Source of the DNA: Micavibrio_B sp964399985
GTDB lineage: Bacteria; Pseudomonadota; Alphaproteobacteria; Micavibrionales; Micavibrionaceae
Direction: 5' to 3'
DNA: 64,000 nt
NCBI GenBank assembly: GCA_964399985.1
Contig: CAYNRY010000001.1
Coordinates: forward strand, 496,001-560,000
Shown: positions 12,426 through 18,695 of the stretch, piece by piece
Layout of the letters: each line of letters opens with the position of its first letter
Position numbering within the stretch: the stretch's first letter is position 1
Position numbers and translations under genes: made by a program
The notes under the pieces: model-generated
Databases searched by the model: none
Told to the model about the DNA's origin: nothing
The model's input: only the letters and a program-made list of their open reading frames with translations

Positions 12426-13136
12426 TTACTTGTCGCCCTCATTGTTATTTGAGGCATTTCTGGTTTTTAGGAATTTGACTACCTTTATAATAGCATCCAT
12501 AACTTCTGGATCTTCCATGGCATCGCTCATCAAATCCACAAGCCTATATTCCAGCTGTTTCTCTGTTACTTTTTCTGTCTGCTGTGCTACTGCTGATTGA
12601 TTATTAATTGCAGCTGGCGGTGCGGAGCTATTTGAGCGTTGTTTTTTGCTTTTATTAGAAGTTGGGGATGCTGCAGTAGGTTTACGTTCTGCTATTTGTG
12701 TTGAAAGTTTTATTTCTGCCGTCTTTGCAGCAGCTAAGAAAAAGGCTGCAATTTTGTCTACAGTTGAACCATTAACTTCAAATTCGTCACGAATGTGACT
12801 ATCGAATTGCCCTGCGGTGGCTTTGCTAATGTCAATAGAACCATTAAAGAGGGAAGGGTAACCGGCCTTGATAATCTTGGCCATAAGATCTTTTCTGTCT
12901 TGTTCTGAGGCGTTTACAAAATCTGTAAAAAGTGACGAAGGTATCCCCTCGTCATCTATCAATTTAAGAAATTTTAGTGCAGCAATAACACTATAAGTTT
13001 CGCTACCTGAAGCCTTACCGAAAACACTGGGGTCAATTCTAGATGGTATACCAGAAGTCTGTAGCTTAGTAAAAAGCCTTAGAAATGATGAATAAGTCGC
13101 GTATGGGGGTGACAGTTTTTTTGTTGGCGCAGGCAT
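12426..13136 (-). CDS. DUF5343 family protein
   Basis: 236 residues. The first 150 residues resemble DUF5343: a start YATYSSFLRLFTKL, then GIPSRIDPSVFGKASGSE and ALKFLKLIDDEGIPS, all helical and likely cytosolic. A Ser/Lys/Gln-rich linker (about 150-195) joins a short helical tail. DUF5343 proteins are found in accessory DNA, often as lone genes; their function is unknown to me. The gene is AT-rich compared with gyrA, it stands alone between long noncoding spaces, and it has AAGGAG before the ATG. Horizontal gain is likely (inference). Confidence 0.65.
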   Translation of the reverse strand: MPAPTKKLSPPYATYSSFLRLFTKLQTSGIPSRIDPSVFGKASGSETYSVIAALKFLKLIDDEGIPSSLFTDFVNASEQDRKDLMAKIIKAGYPSLFNGSIDISKATAGQFDSHIRDEFEVNGSTVDKIAAFFLAAAKTAEIKLSTQIAERKPTAASPTSNKSKKQRSNSSAPPAAINNQSAVAQQTEKVTEKQLEYRLVDLMSDAMEDPEVMDAIIKVVKFLKTRNASNNNEGDK

Positions 13137-13741
13137 CGCAATCTCCTTGTGTGTGGTTGATTAAAACAGAGAGCCACGCAGAACGCAATAAAAATCACAC
13201 AGAAATATAATTTTTACCCACATAAATTAAATCAATATATTTTATATATATAACAGTTACTTAACAGATATATATTTTCTCCTTGATAATTTAAAATTGA
13301 ATTCTCCAATCCCATTACTGATGAAAAACGGCCTTATTATATCTTTAACAGCAAATCAAAGTCGAAATCCGACTAAACGGTTATGATTAGCAGGCTAAAT
13401 GGACATCTGCTAGAATATCTACATTAGATCGGGTTACGACATTTATCGTAAAGGTATAATAAATAGTGAGATTTATTTTCTTAACTGCTCCTCAAACTCT
13501 TCCTTACTCATATACTCCCCGCATTTTTTGCAATAATAAAAAGCATTGGCCCAACTGGGTCCTTCCGTAACGGTGCCGCGGAGGAATTGGCAAGGGTGAC
13601 AGAAGCATTCTTTTCAAATATTAAACTAAATCTTGTTACACAATCGTTACAAAGCGTTTCTGTTCCGTAACTTGTCGGATATCTTCAATTTACAATTAGT
13701 TCCTATGTTCCTTCTCATATTCGACACCCAAGGAGCAAAAC
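13137..13741. other. 605-base AT-rich gap with one gene remnant
   Basis: No complete gene is visible. The left half (13140-13470) is very AT-rich with no motif I can support. The right half holds the zinc-ribbon fragment listed separately and, on the plus strand, the leader of the sigma factor gene with its AAGGAG site at 13729-13734. Confidence 0.5.
13473..13613 (-). pseudogene. Remnant of a small zinc-ribbon protein
   Basis: A 46-codon minus-strand frame ends in TAA at 13473-13475 and carries two Cys pairs, CFCHPC and, after about 25 residues, CKKCGEY, then a charged helix EEFEEQLRK. This is the look of a small zinc ribbon. There is no ATG, GTG or TTG between the upstream in-frame TGA and the first Cys pair, so the gene appears to have lost its 5' end. 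Confidence 0.35.
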
Positions 13742-14260
13742 ATGATCACTGCTAACGACATTCTGACCCATCAAAAAGGCCTTAATCTTTTCGCTCTGAA
13801 ACTTACTAAAGGGAACGCAGCAGAGGCGGAAGACTTGCTTCACTCGACAATCGTCCGTGCCCTTGAGAAGCAGCATTTATTCGACACCGGCAGTAATTTC
13901 TTCGGCTGGGCGTCCAAAATCATGTTTAACATGTTCGTGACTAAGCATAACAAAAATGTCCGCTACGATACGCAATTCGATCCAGAGCCATATATCAACG
14001 CGCAGTCGACACAGGCGACACAGGAAATTTCGACTGACTGGCATAAAGTGGAAGAACGTATGATGGAACTTCCGGCGAATCACCGCGAGATCATCACTAT
14101 GATCTGTATCAATGGCCTGTCTTATCAGGAAGTCGCTGATGAGCTGGGTATCCAGCTTGGCACAGTACGTTCACGTCTGTCCCGCGCTCGTGAGAATATC
14201 GTCAACCTCATGGGCCCGAATGCCGGAATCGCTGAAAGTTATGCCACTGCGGCGGCTTAA
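13742..14260 (+). CDS. ECF sigma factor, EcfG-like
   Basis: 172 residues. Region 2 (about residues 10-75) contains NAAEAEDLLHSTIVRAL and the FFGWASKIMFN segment; region 4 (about 105-160) has LPANHREIITM, a helix-turn-helix GLSYQEVADELGI and the GTVRSRLSRARE recognition helix. Length and layout fit the EcfG group, which directs the alphaproteobacterial general stress response. No anti-sigma NepR or PhyR gene is adjacent, so assignment to that group is inference, helped by three EcfG-type promoters within 9 kb. It has AAGGAG before the ATG and its own terminator. Confidence 0.8.
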   Translation: MITANDILTHQKGLNLFALKLTKGNAAEAEDLLHSTIVRALEKQHLFDTGSNFFGWASKIMFNMFVTKHNKNVRYDTQFDPEPYINAQSTQATQEISTDWHKVEERMMELPANHREIITMICINGLSYQEVADELGIQLGTVRSRLSRARENIVNLMGPNAGIAESYATAAA

Positions 14261-14282
14261 GCTATTTTGAACAAGCTATGAT

Positions 14283-14312
14283 AAAGGGCACATATTTTGT
14301 GCCCTTTTTTAT
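14283..14312 (+). terminator. Terminator after the sigma factor gene
   Basis: Stem AAAGGGCAC / GTGCCCTTT with a short loop and a T-run. Confidence 0.88.
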
Positions 14313-14393
14313 TGATGACATGCCACCTCGCATTATGCCCAACCGGGCAAAGCACGAAATTGTCGCTAACATATCATTATCTGAGATTAAAAC

Positions 14394-14654
14394 TTAAGAC
14401 GCCAGCGCGTACTCCATGCTCGGCTCGATCCGGTAAGCAGCCAGTTTCATCCCGATTTGCGCGGCGCGGCGCGGGTTTTCCCAGACCATATCCCAAGCTT
14501 CGCTTTCACCAGTGCCTTGAGAAATTAGATAATTGAAAAACTCTTGATACGGGTCAATAGCTGTAAAATCATTTTCTATTTGAGCTTTTTGCCCTGCAAA
14601 AGGACGGGTGATGATCGTGGGGGCAGGGGATACAACGGCTTTCATATTTTGCAT
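14394..14654 (-). CDS. SOS-controlled 86-residue protein of unknown function
   Basis: 86 residues, no signal peptide or membrane segment. A proline-rich N-terminus is followed by an acidic, aromatic segment (IDPYQEFFNYLISQG, about 34-48) and a helical end with AWDMVWENPRRAAQIG. I do not recognise the family. The ATG at 14654 has AAAGG at the right distance. Upstream lie a consensus -35 TTGACA, a -10 element and an exact LexA box, the box covering the start of transcription, so the gene should be induced by DNA damage. It stands alone on its transcript. Confidence 0.7.
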   Translation of the reverse strand: MQNMKAVVSPAPTIITRPFAGQKAQIENDFTAIDPYQEFFNYLISQGTGESEAWDMVWENPRRAAQIGMKLAAYRIEPSMEYALAS

Positions 14655-14679
14655 CTAAGACCTTTCAAGCAAACAATAT

Positions 14680-14694
14680 GTTCTTCTTATGTTC
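14680..14694 (-). promoter_or_regulatory. SOS (LexA) box of the 86-residue gene
   Basis: GTTC-TTCTTAT-GTTC on the plus strand, an exact LexA site, 26 bases before the ATG and just downstream of the -10 element, where bound repressor would block transcription. Confidence 0.8.
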
Positions 14695-14695
14695 T

Positions 14696-14723
14696 ATATT
14701 ATAAGATTCTGTGGGCGTGTCAA
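14696..14723 (-). promoter_or_regulatory. Sigma-70 promoter of the 86-residue gene
   Basis: On the minus strand, TTGACA (14723-14718), a 16-base spacer, then TAATAT (14701-14696). Confidence 0.65.
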
Positions 14724-14786
14724 TCTCAAAAGAGAACAAATCATGAATATTTGTCATGGGAAAGGCAGGTAGGTATAAGGGGGGGC

Positions 14787-14996
14787 ATGCGCCGCCTTAC
14801 ACCGATTCTTTTCATCGCCTTATTTTTGGCGTCCTGCCAGGCAACTGAGCCGGATAAATGCCCGCTTACGCCACTTGAGACAAGCAAGGCGGAAGAGCTT
14901 TGCCGTCATTACGCAGGCGAGGCGCCATATAATGCCGAGCGCGCCGCATTTTTAAAACGCAAAATGGAAGAGCTGAATTGCGGTTTTTATTTTTGA
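14787..14996 (+). CDS. Small predicted lipoprotein
   Basis: 69 residues. The start at 14787 follows a purine-rich AAGGGGGGG run. A short basic N-terminus and a hydrophobic stretch lead to the lipobox LASC, with Cys17 as the lipid-bearing residue; the mature part is small, charged and has three more Cys (CPLTPLE, CRHYAGE, LNCGF). No family recognised. Its end overlaps the opposing 53-residue gene by 10 bp. Confidence 0.65.
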   Translation: MRRLTPILFIALFLASCQATEPDKCPLTPLETSKAEELCRHYAGEAPYNAERAAFLKRKMEELNCGFYF

Positions 14997-15148
14997 CCAG
15001 TATCGCCGCTCATAGGGTCTTTGCCTTCACGCGGTTTTTTGCCTGACGGATTAGCATTTTCTTTCTGATTGTTCTTGTTGGCGTCAGAAGCTGAATACTC
15101 ATTTAAATCCTGAGCGGTTTTGGCTTTATTATCTGTATTATCTGTCAT
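14987..15148 (-). CDS. Small hydrophilic protein, probably stress related
   Basis: 53 residues, found by direct translation: begins MTDNTDNKAKTAQDLNEY and ends GDTGQK before TAA at 14989-14987. It is rich in Asn, Lys, Asp and Ser, without hydrophobic segments, so it is likely unstructured. AAGGATA precedes the ATG. It lies downstream of the two-gene stress transcript but after its terminator, so its own promoter is unknown. Similar in character to the other small genes of this zone; no family recognised. Confidence 0.6.
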   Translation of the reverse strand: MTDNTDNKAKTAQDLNEYSASDANKNNQKENANPSGKKPREGKDPMSGDTGQK

Positions 15149-15186
15149 TTGAAATATCCTTAAAAAATTTATAAATATGAAGAAAC

Positions 15187-15213
15187 CCTCCGGACTTTTT
15201 CAAGGCCCGGAGG
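15187..15213 (-). terminator. Terminator of the two-gene stress transcript
   Basis: Stem CCTCCGG / CCGGAGG, extended by CTT/AAG, and a moderate T-run (GTTTCTTC) on the minus strand. Confidence 0.7.
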
Positions 15214-15237
15214 ATTCTTATCTCATCTCAACATTCT

Positions 15238-15432
15238 TTATGAACGCTGGGATGGACGTCCTGAAACGCTGCTATCAGAATTTCTCAATTCTTCTGCGGA
15301 TCGGTGTGATTGTGAAGAGCTGCTACGGTTATCATCACGGGATGGTGAGGCTGAACGTGTTTCTGAAGAAGATTCCGAAGAACGGTTCTTCGTATATTGG
15401 TTATGGCCTTCTGGATTATTGTTGCGTGGCAT
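15238..15432 (-). CDS. Small Ser/Arg-rich hydrophilic protein
   Basis: 64 residues with a strong ribosome site (AAAGGAGATA). Composition is extreme: mostly Ser, Arg, Asn, Glu, Gln, with no hydrophobic core, so it is predicted to be disordered. It follows the next gene by 50 bases on the same strand and shares its EcfG-type promoter. Function unknown; such proteins are common among general stress genes. Confidence 0.6.
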   Translation of the reverse strand: MPRNNNPEGHNQYTKNRSSESSSETRSASPSRDDNRSSSSQSHRSAEELRNSDSSVSGRPSQRS

Positions 15433-15482
15433 TGGATATCTCCTTTAAGAGGTTGTTTGAATTGGGTTTGTGCAATCGCAAA

Positions 15483-15674
15483 TTACATGCGGGATTTGCT
15501 ATCCGATGGATCCCAATTGCTTTCCGAAGAAGAATCCGCTTTTTGTGTTCTCTTGTTTTTGTCTGTAGCCATGTCGTTCAGGTCTGAACGCTCATTGCGC
15601 TGGCCTGCTTGGCGCATGTCATTTTGTTGAGTGGATGTCTGACTACGTCGTTGGTCTTGATCACGGTTAGGCAT
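15483..15674 (-). CDS. Small Gln/Arg/Asp-rich hydrophilic protein
   Basis: 63 residues starting MPNRDQDQRRSQTST, with AAGGAG before the ATG. Like the downstream gene it has almost no hydrophobic residues and is probably disordered. The two begin with a similar MP(N/R)-N-rich leader and may be distant paralogs. An exact GGAAC-N16-CGTT promoter lies 53 bases upstream, so it is a predicted target of the nearby EcfG-like sigma factor. Confidence 0.65.
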   Translation of the reverse strand: MPNRDQDQRRSQTSTQQNDMRQAGQRNERSDLNDMATDKNKRTQKADSSSESNWDPSDSKSRM

Positions 15675-15726
15675 AATAATCTCCTTAGTGTTTCTTGATT
15701 TGGGTTGTAGTAGTTAGGACTTTCCC

Positions 15727-15751
15727 AACGGCTGAACTTCAATAGTGTTCC
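15727..15751 (-). promoter_or_regulatory. EcfG-type stress promoter
   Basis: Minus strand: GGAAC (15751-15747), 16-base spacer, CGTT (15730-15727), followed by GG. This matches the known EcfG consensus exactly. Confidence 0.8.
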
Positions 15752-15830
15752 TGAAATATAAAGTTAAATATCTGATATGCGTTTATCCAAATTAACCATT
15801 TAATTTCTTGATATTTTTTCTGATAGACCT

Positions 15831-15857
15831 AACAAAAACGCCCCCTAAAGGGGCGCG
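15831..15857 (-). terminator. Terminator of the 47-residue gene
   Basis: Stem CGCCCC / GGGGCG (15839-15855) with loop CTAAA; the minus-strand transcript then enters TTTTTGTT. Confidence 0.85.
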
Positions 15858-15880
15858 TTTGCACTGGAGAAGGAGGTAGA

Positions 15881-16024
15881 TTAAGCCCGAGCAGGATCTT
15901 GTCCTGGAATCTGCGGCTCGCTCACTTGGGGTACTTCAACATCAGGCATATCAGGAATATCTGGATTGCCAGGTGTATTTGGTCCGTCCGGTGTACCACC
16001 ATTATCAATGAATTGTTTTTGCAT
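15881..16024 (-). CDS. 47-residue Pro/Asp-rich protein with stress promoter
   Basis: Found by direct translation: begins MQKQFIDNGGTPDGPNTPG and ends GQDPARA before TAA at 15883-15881. The middle repeats PDxP units (NPDIPDMPDVEVPQV), so the chain is acidic, proline-rich and surely extended. AAGGAA lies before the ATG, an exact EcfG-type promoter ends 33 bases upstream, and a good terminator follows, which together make a complete one-gene transcription unit. The promoter sits inside the end of the preceding methyltransferase gene. Function unknown. Confidence 0.75.
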   Translation of the reverse strand: MQKQFIDNGGTPDGPNTPGNPDIPDMPDVEVPQVSEPQIPGQDPARA

Positions 16025-16057
16025 CTCTATTTCCTTGGTTAAATTGCTTATTTAACC

Positions 16058-16082
16058 AACGGATAAAACCTAGTTTCGTTCC
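16058..16082 (-). promoter_or_regulatory. EcfG-type stress promoter inside the methyltransferase gene end
   Basis: Minus strand: GGAAC (16082-16078), 16-base spacer, CGTT (16061-16058), then GG. Overlaps the last codons of the upstream gene. Confidence 0.8.
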
Positions 16083-16879
16083 TTCAAACGAGCTTCTATC
16101 ATGTAAAGCATAACGCCGGTGGCGATGGATAGATTAAGAGAATCTGCGCGGCCTTTCATAGGCAAACGGATCAGAGCCTTACAGATATCGCGCAGTTCAT
16201 TCGTCATGCCGGCCTGTTCATTCCCCATGATCAAAAGAATGGGCTCTTTATATTCCGCTTCACGGTAATCAACGGAGTCTTGCAATGTCGTGCCATAGAT
16301 TTGTCCCGGCCAGTCTTTGCTCCATGTAATAAATTGTTCTCGGCTGGCTGTGATAATTGGCACGAGGAAGATAGACCCCATTGTTGCGCGCACGCTTTCG
16401 AAAGAATATGGATCGCAGCAATTACCGATCAATATAACGCCCTTCGCGCCGACGCTGTCGATGGTGCGGATGATAGTGCCTAGATTGCCCGGGTCGCGCA
16501 CTTCTTCCAATACAACCCATGTGCCGTCCGGCGTAACGTTGGATAAATCTTGCAATTTTTGTTTAAAAACACCGATGACGCTTTGCGGATTTTCCTTGCG
16601 TGATATTTTCTCCAGCACCATGTCATTCACTTCGATGGCGTTTTTTGCATATTCGCTGGCACGAATTACATCCGGTCGGTCCTTCACATCTGTTGAGAAT
16701 ACGAGCGTTTCCAGTTCAGCGCCAAGTTCCATGCCTTCGATAATGGTACGCAAACCTTCGGCGACAAAGAGACCTGTCTCCTTGCGGCGCTTGCGCATCT
16801 CCAGAGCTTTTATTTCTTTGATTGCCGGATTAGCAGTTGAAGTGATGAGTTTTACGTCAGCCATTGGTCCATCTTGCAT
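16070..16879 (-). CDS. TrmH/SpoU-family RNA 2'-O-methyltransferase
   Basis: Up to 269 residues; the start could be 16879 or the ATG at 16864 (MADVKLITST), which shortens the overlap with the upstream gene. A substrate-binding N-terminal domain (about 15-110) precedes a SPOUT knot domain with the three SpoU motifs: DPGNLGTIIRT, the central IMGNEQAGM and the final LPMKGRADSLNLSIA. These enzymes methylate ribose in rRNA or tRNA; the target is unknown. It overlaps the upstream rRNA methyltransferase gene and is probably co-transcribed with it. Confidence 0.87.
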   Translation of the reverse strand: MQDGPMADVKLITSTANPAIKEIKALEMRKRRKETGLFVAEGLRTIIEGMELGAELETLVFSTDVKDRPDVIRASEYAKNAIEVNDMVLEKISRKENPQSVIGVFKQKLQDLSNVTPDGTWVVLEEVRDPGNLGTIIRTIDSVGAKGVILIGNCCDPYSFESVRATMGSIFLVPIITASREQFITWSKDWPGQIYGTTLQDSVDYREAEYKEPILLIMGNEQAGMTNELRDICKALIRLPMKGRADSLNLSIATGVMLYMIEARLKERN

Positions 16880-17756
16880 AAAGAGAAGTGGAAAGGTAAC
16901 GCTCGCCGTTTTCCTGTTTGATTAGCAGCTCGCCATGATCGATGGACCCGCCGCTGGTCGCATCCTGCAAGACATTGGCAATCGACATCGCTGAAATGCG
17001 CATGGCATAGGCGGTTAAGATCATAAATTTTGCATCCGGCGATAACAGTTTTGCGCAACTGGAGGTGAAATCCAGCAGATCGTCTTCGAGTTGCCATCTC
17101 TCGCCGTCAGGCCCGCGCCCGAATTTCGGCGGATCTAAGATGATGCCATCATAGGTATTGCCACGGCGTAATTCCCGCGCCACGAAAGCTTTCGCATCAT
17201 CGCAAATCCACTTAATCGGCTTATCGCCTAAATGGCTGGCTGCTTGATTGTCTTTTGCCCATTGAATGGCTTTTTTCGACGCATCTAAATGGGTTACCTG
17301 TGCGCCAGCCTTGGCGGCGGCAAGTGAGGCTGCGCCAGTATAGGCAAACAGGTTCAAAATTTTTAAAGGTCGTCCGGCATCTTTGATCTGATCCGAAATC
17401 CATTTCCAGTGAGTCATTTGTTCAGGGAACAATCCCATATGTCGAAATGACATTAATCGGCAAACGAACGTAATATCGTTCCATGAAACATCCCATTGAT
17501 CCGAAATTTTGGAATTGATCTTCCAGCGTCCGACATCGCCATCTGAGTCGCCACTTGTATTGTCGAACATCGCGTCGGCTTTTTGCCATTCGCTTTCGGG
17601 AAGGGTCGGTGCCCACAAAGCCTGCGGCTCTGGGCGATTGACGACAACCTTACCATATCGCTCTAATTTACGGCCCATGCCACTGTCTAACAGGACATAG
17701 TCATTCCAGGGCTCGGCGACCAAAGTGGATATGGTTGTGGCGATTTCGGGTTTCAT
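16857..17756 (-). CDS. RlmI-like class I SAM-dependent methyltransferase
   Basis: 299 residues. The C-terminal Rossmann methyltransferase has the SAM motif ILNLFAYTGAASLAA (about 133-147), LDASKKAI, and the base-methylation motif IILDPPKFGRG near residue 205. The N-terminal part is a short strand-rich domain. The pattern is that of cytosine-C5 rRNA methyltransferases of the RlmI/RlmK group; the exact rRNA site cannot be told. Divergent from coaD with about 57 bases between. Confidence 0.85.
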   Translation of the reverse strand: MKPEIATTISTLVAEPWNDYVLLDSGMGRKLERYGKVVVNRPEPQALWAPTLPESEWQKADAMFDNTSGDSDGDVGRWKINSKISDQWDVSWNDITFVCRLMSFRHMGLFPEQMTHWKWISDQIKDAGRPLKILNLFAYTGAASLAAAKAGAQVTHLDASKKAIQWAKDNQAASHLGDKPIKWICDDAKAFVARELRRGNTYDGIILDPPKFGRGPDGERWQLEDDLLDFTSSCAKLLSPDAKFMILTAYAMRISAMSIANVLQDATSGGSIDHGELLIKQENGERYLSTSLYARWTNG

Positions 17757-17813
17757 ATTCGGCTCTGAAAGGTTAATCTGTCTTTCGTTTGTTTATACAC
17801 AACAGAGAAGACC

Positions 17814-18308
17814 ATGACCACTCGTATCGGCATCTACCCGGGCACTTTTGATCCAATCACCAAGGGCCATCTGCATATTATCAAGCGGGCCAGCCGGATG
17901 GTCGATCACCTGATTATCGCGATCGCGGCCAATGACCGCAAGAAACCATTTTTCACGGCGGCTGAGAGGGTAGAGTTAGTTAAGGCCGATATTGCGACGC
18001 TCGAAGGCTATGAAGGCAAAATTACGGTAGAAACCTTCGATACGCTTCTGGTTCATTATGCTCGCGAGAAAAAGGCCAATTGCATTATCCGCGGCCTTCG
18101 GGCGGTTTCCGATTTCGAATATGAGTTCCAAATGACCGGCATGAATGCCCGTTTGGCCCCCGAGATCGAGACTGTTTTCCTGATGGCTGCCGATAAATGG
18201 CAGTTCGTATCGTCCTCCTTTATCAAGGAAATTGTCTCGCTGGACGGCAATATTGGCGATTTTGTTACCCCGGCGACTGAAAAAGCCCTTAAAACAAAGC
18301 TTTTATAG
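17814..18308 (+). CDS. coaD: Phosphopantetheine adenylyltransferase
   Basis: 164 residues. The nucleotidyltransferase motif GTFDPITKGHLHII opens the protein, IIRGLRAVSDFEYEFQM follows in the middle, and SSSFIKEI takes the place of the ISSTKVR-type ATP motif near the C-terminus. It transfers AMP from ATP to 4'-phosphopantetheine, the penultimate step of coenzyme A synthesis, in the cytosol. Length is standard. Directly upstream of tRNA-Lys. Confidence 0.96.
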   Translation: MTTRIGIYPGTFDPITKGHLHIIKRASRMVDHLIIAIAANDRKKPFFTAAERVELVKADIATLEGYEGKITVETFDTLLVHYAREKKANCIIRGLRAVSDFEYEFQMTGMNARLAPEIETVFLMAADKWQFVSSSFIKEIVSLDGNIGDFVTPATEKALKTKLL

Positions 18309-18396
18309 AGCTTATTAATAAGTTTAGGAAAACTGCATTCTTCGCTTGACGGATGGGCCCAAGATTCATATTTTACCCCCACTCCAGAGCACGGAT

Positions 18397-18472
18397 GACT
18401 GCGTAGCTCAGCTGGTAGAGCACTTGACTTTTAATCAGGTGGCCGTGGGTTCGAATCCCACCGCAGTCACCA
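18397..18472 (+). tRNA. tRNA-Lys (anticodon UUU)
   Basis: 76 nt cloverleaf: acceptor GACTGCG / CGCAGTC closes perfectly, D arm GCTCAGCTGGTAGAGC, anticodon loop CTTTTAA, T arm GTGGGTTCGAATCCCAC, and the CCA end is encoded. Confidence 0.97.
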
Positions 18473-18516
18473 TTCTATCTAATAAATAGCCCGATCCTTG
18501 CGATCGGGTTTTTTAT
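18461..18516 (+). repeat. 56-bp direct repeat, copy 1 (tRNA 3' end plus terminator)
   Basis: Runs from the acceptor 3' strand through the CCA and the terminator. An identical copy is found 130 bases downstream. Confidence 0.9.
18490..18514 (+). terminator. Terminator of tRNA-Lys
   Basis: Stem CCCGATC / GATCGGG with loop CTTGC and a T-run. Confidence 0.88.
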
Positions 18517-18552
18517 TAGATCAGAGGTATATCACCAGATTCGAACCCACAA

Positions 18553-18602
18553 ATTTTAAGAGGTGGCGGGGCCACGGGGTTCGAATCTCACCGCAGTCAC
18601 CA
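18553..18602 (+). pseudogene. Decayed 3' half of a second tRNA-Lys
   Basis: TTTTAAGAGGTGGC resembles the anticodon-variable region of the intact tRNA, and GGGTTCGAATCTCACCGCAGTCACCA differs from the intact T arm and acceptor end at one base. The 5' acceptor and D arm are missing, so it cannot fold as a tRNA. An inverted T-arm fragment, ATTCGAACCCA, lies just before it at 18539-18549. Confidence 0.7.
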
Positions 18603-18646
18603 TTCTATCTAATAAATAGCCCGATCCTTGCGATCGGGTTTTTTAT
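18591..18646 (+). repeat. 56-bp direct repeat, copy 2
   Basis: Identical to 18461-18516, including a second terminator hairpin at 18620-18644. It ends 50 bases before the Ku gene. Confidence 0.9.
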
Positions 18647-18661
18647 GTTTTTTAACTTTCC

Positions 18662-18687
18662 GGAACATTTGCCTGCTCATATTAGTT
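18662..18687 (+). promoter_or_regulatory. Possible EcfG-type promoter of the Ku-LigD operon
   Basis: GGAAC (18662-18666), then GTTGG at 18685. The spacer is one base longer than in the three exact sites and the C of CGTT is A. The -10 element lies only 8 bases before the ATG, so the transcript would be nearly leaderless. Confidence 0.4.
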
Positions 18688-18695
18688 GGACGTAA

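Noticed and set aside
13698..13712. GTTC-N4-GTTC near the sigma factor start
   Set aside because: The spacing is 4, not 7, so it is not a LexA box; no stress promoter could be made from the GGAAC copies on the other strand either.
15177..15587. Plus-strand frame of 136 codons
   Set aside because: Overlaps the terminator and the two small minus-strand stress genes, which have ribosome sites and a stress promoter; no ribosome site supports the plus frame.
18553..18602. Second functional tRNA-Lys
   Set aside because: The 5' acceptor strand and D arm are missing, so it cannot form a cloverleaf.
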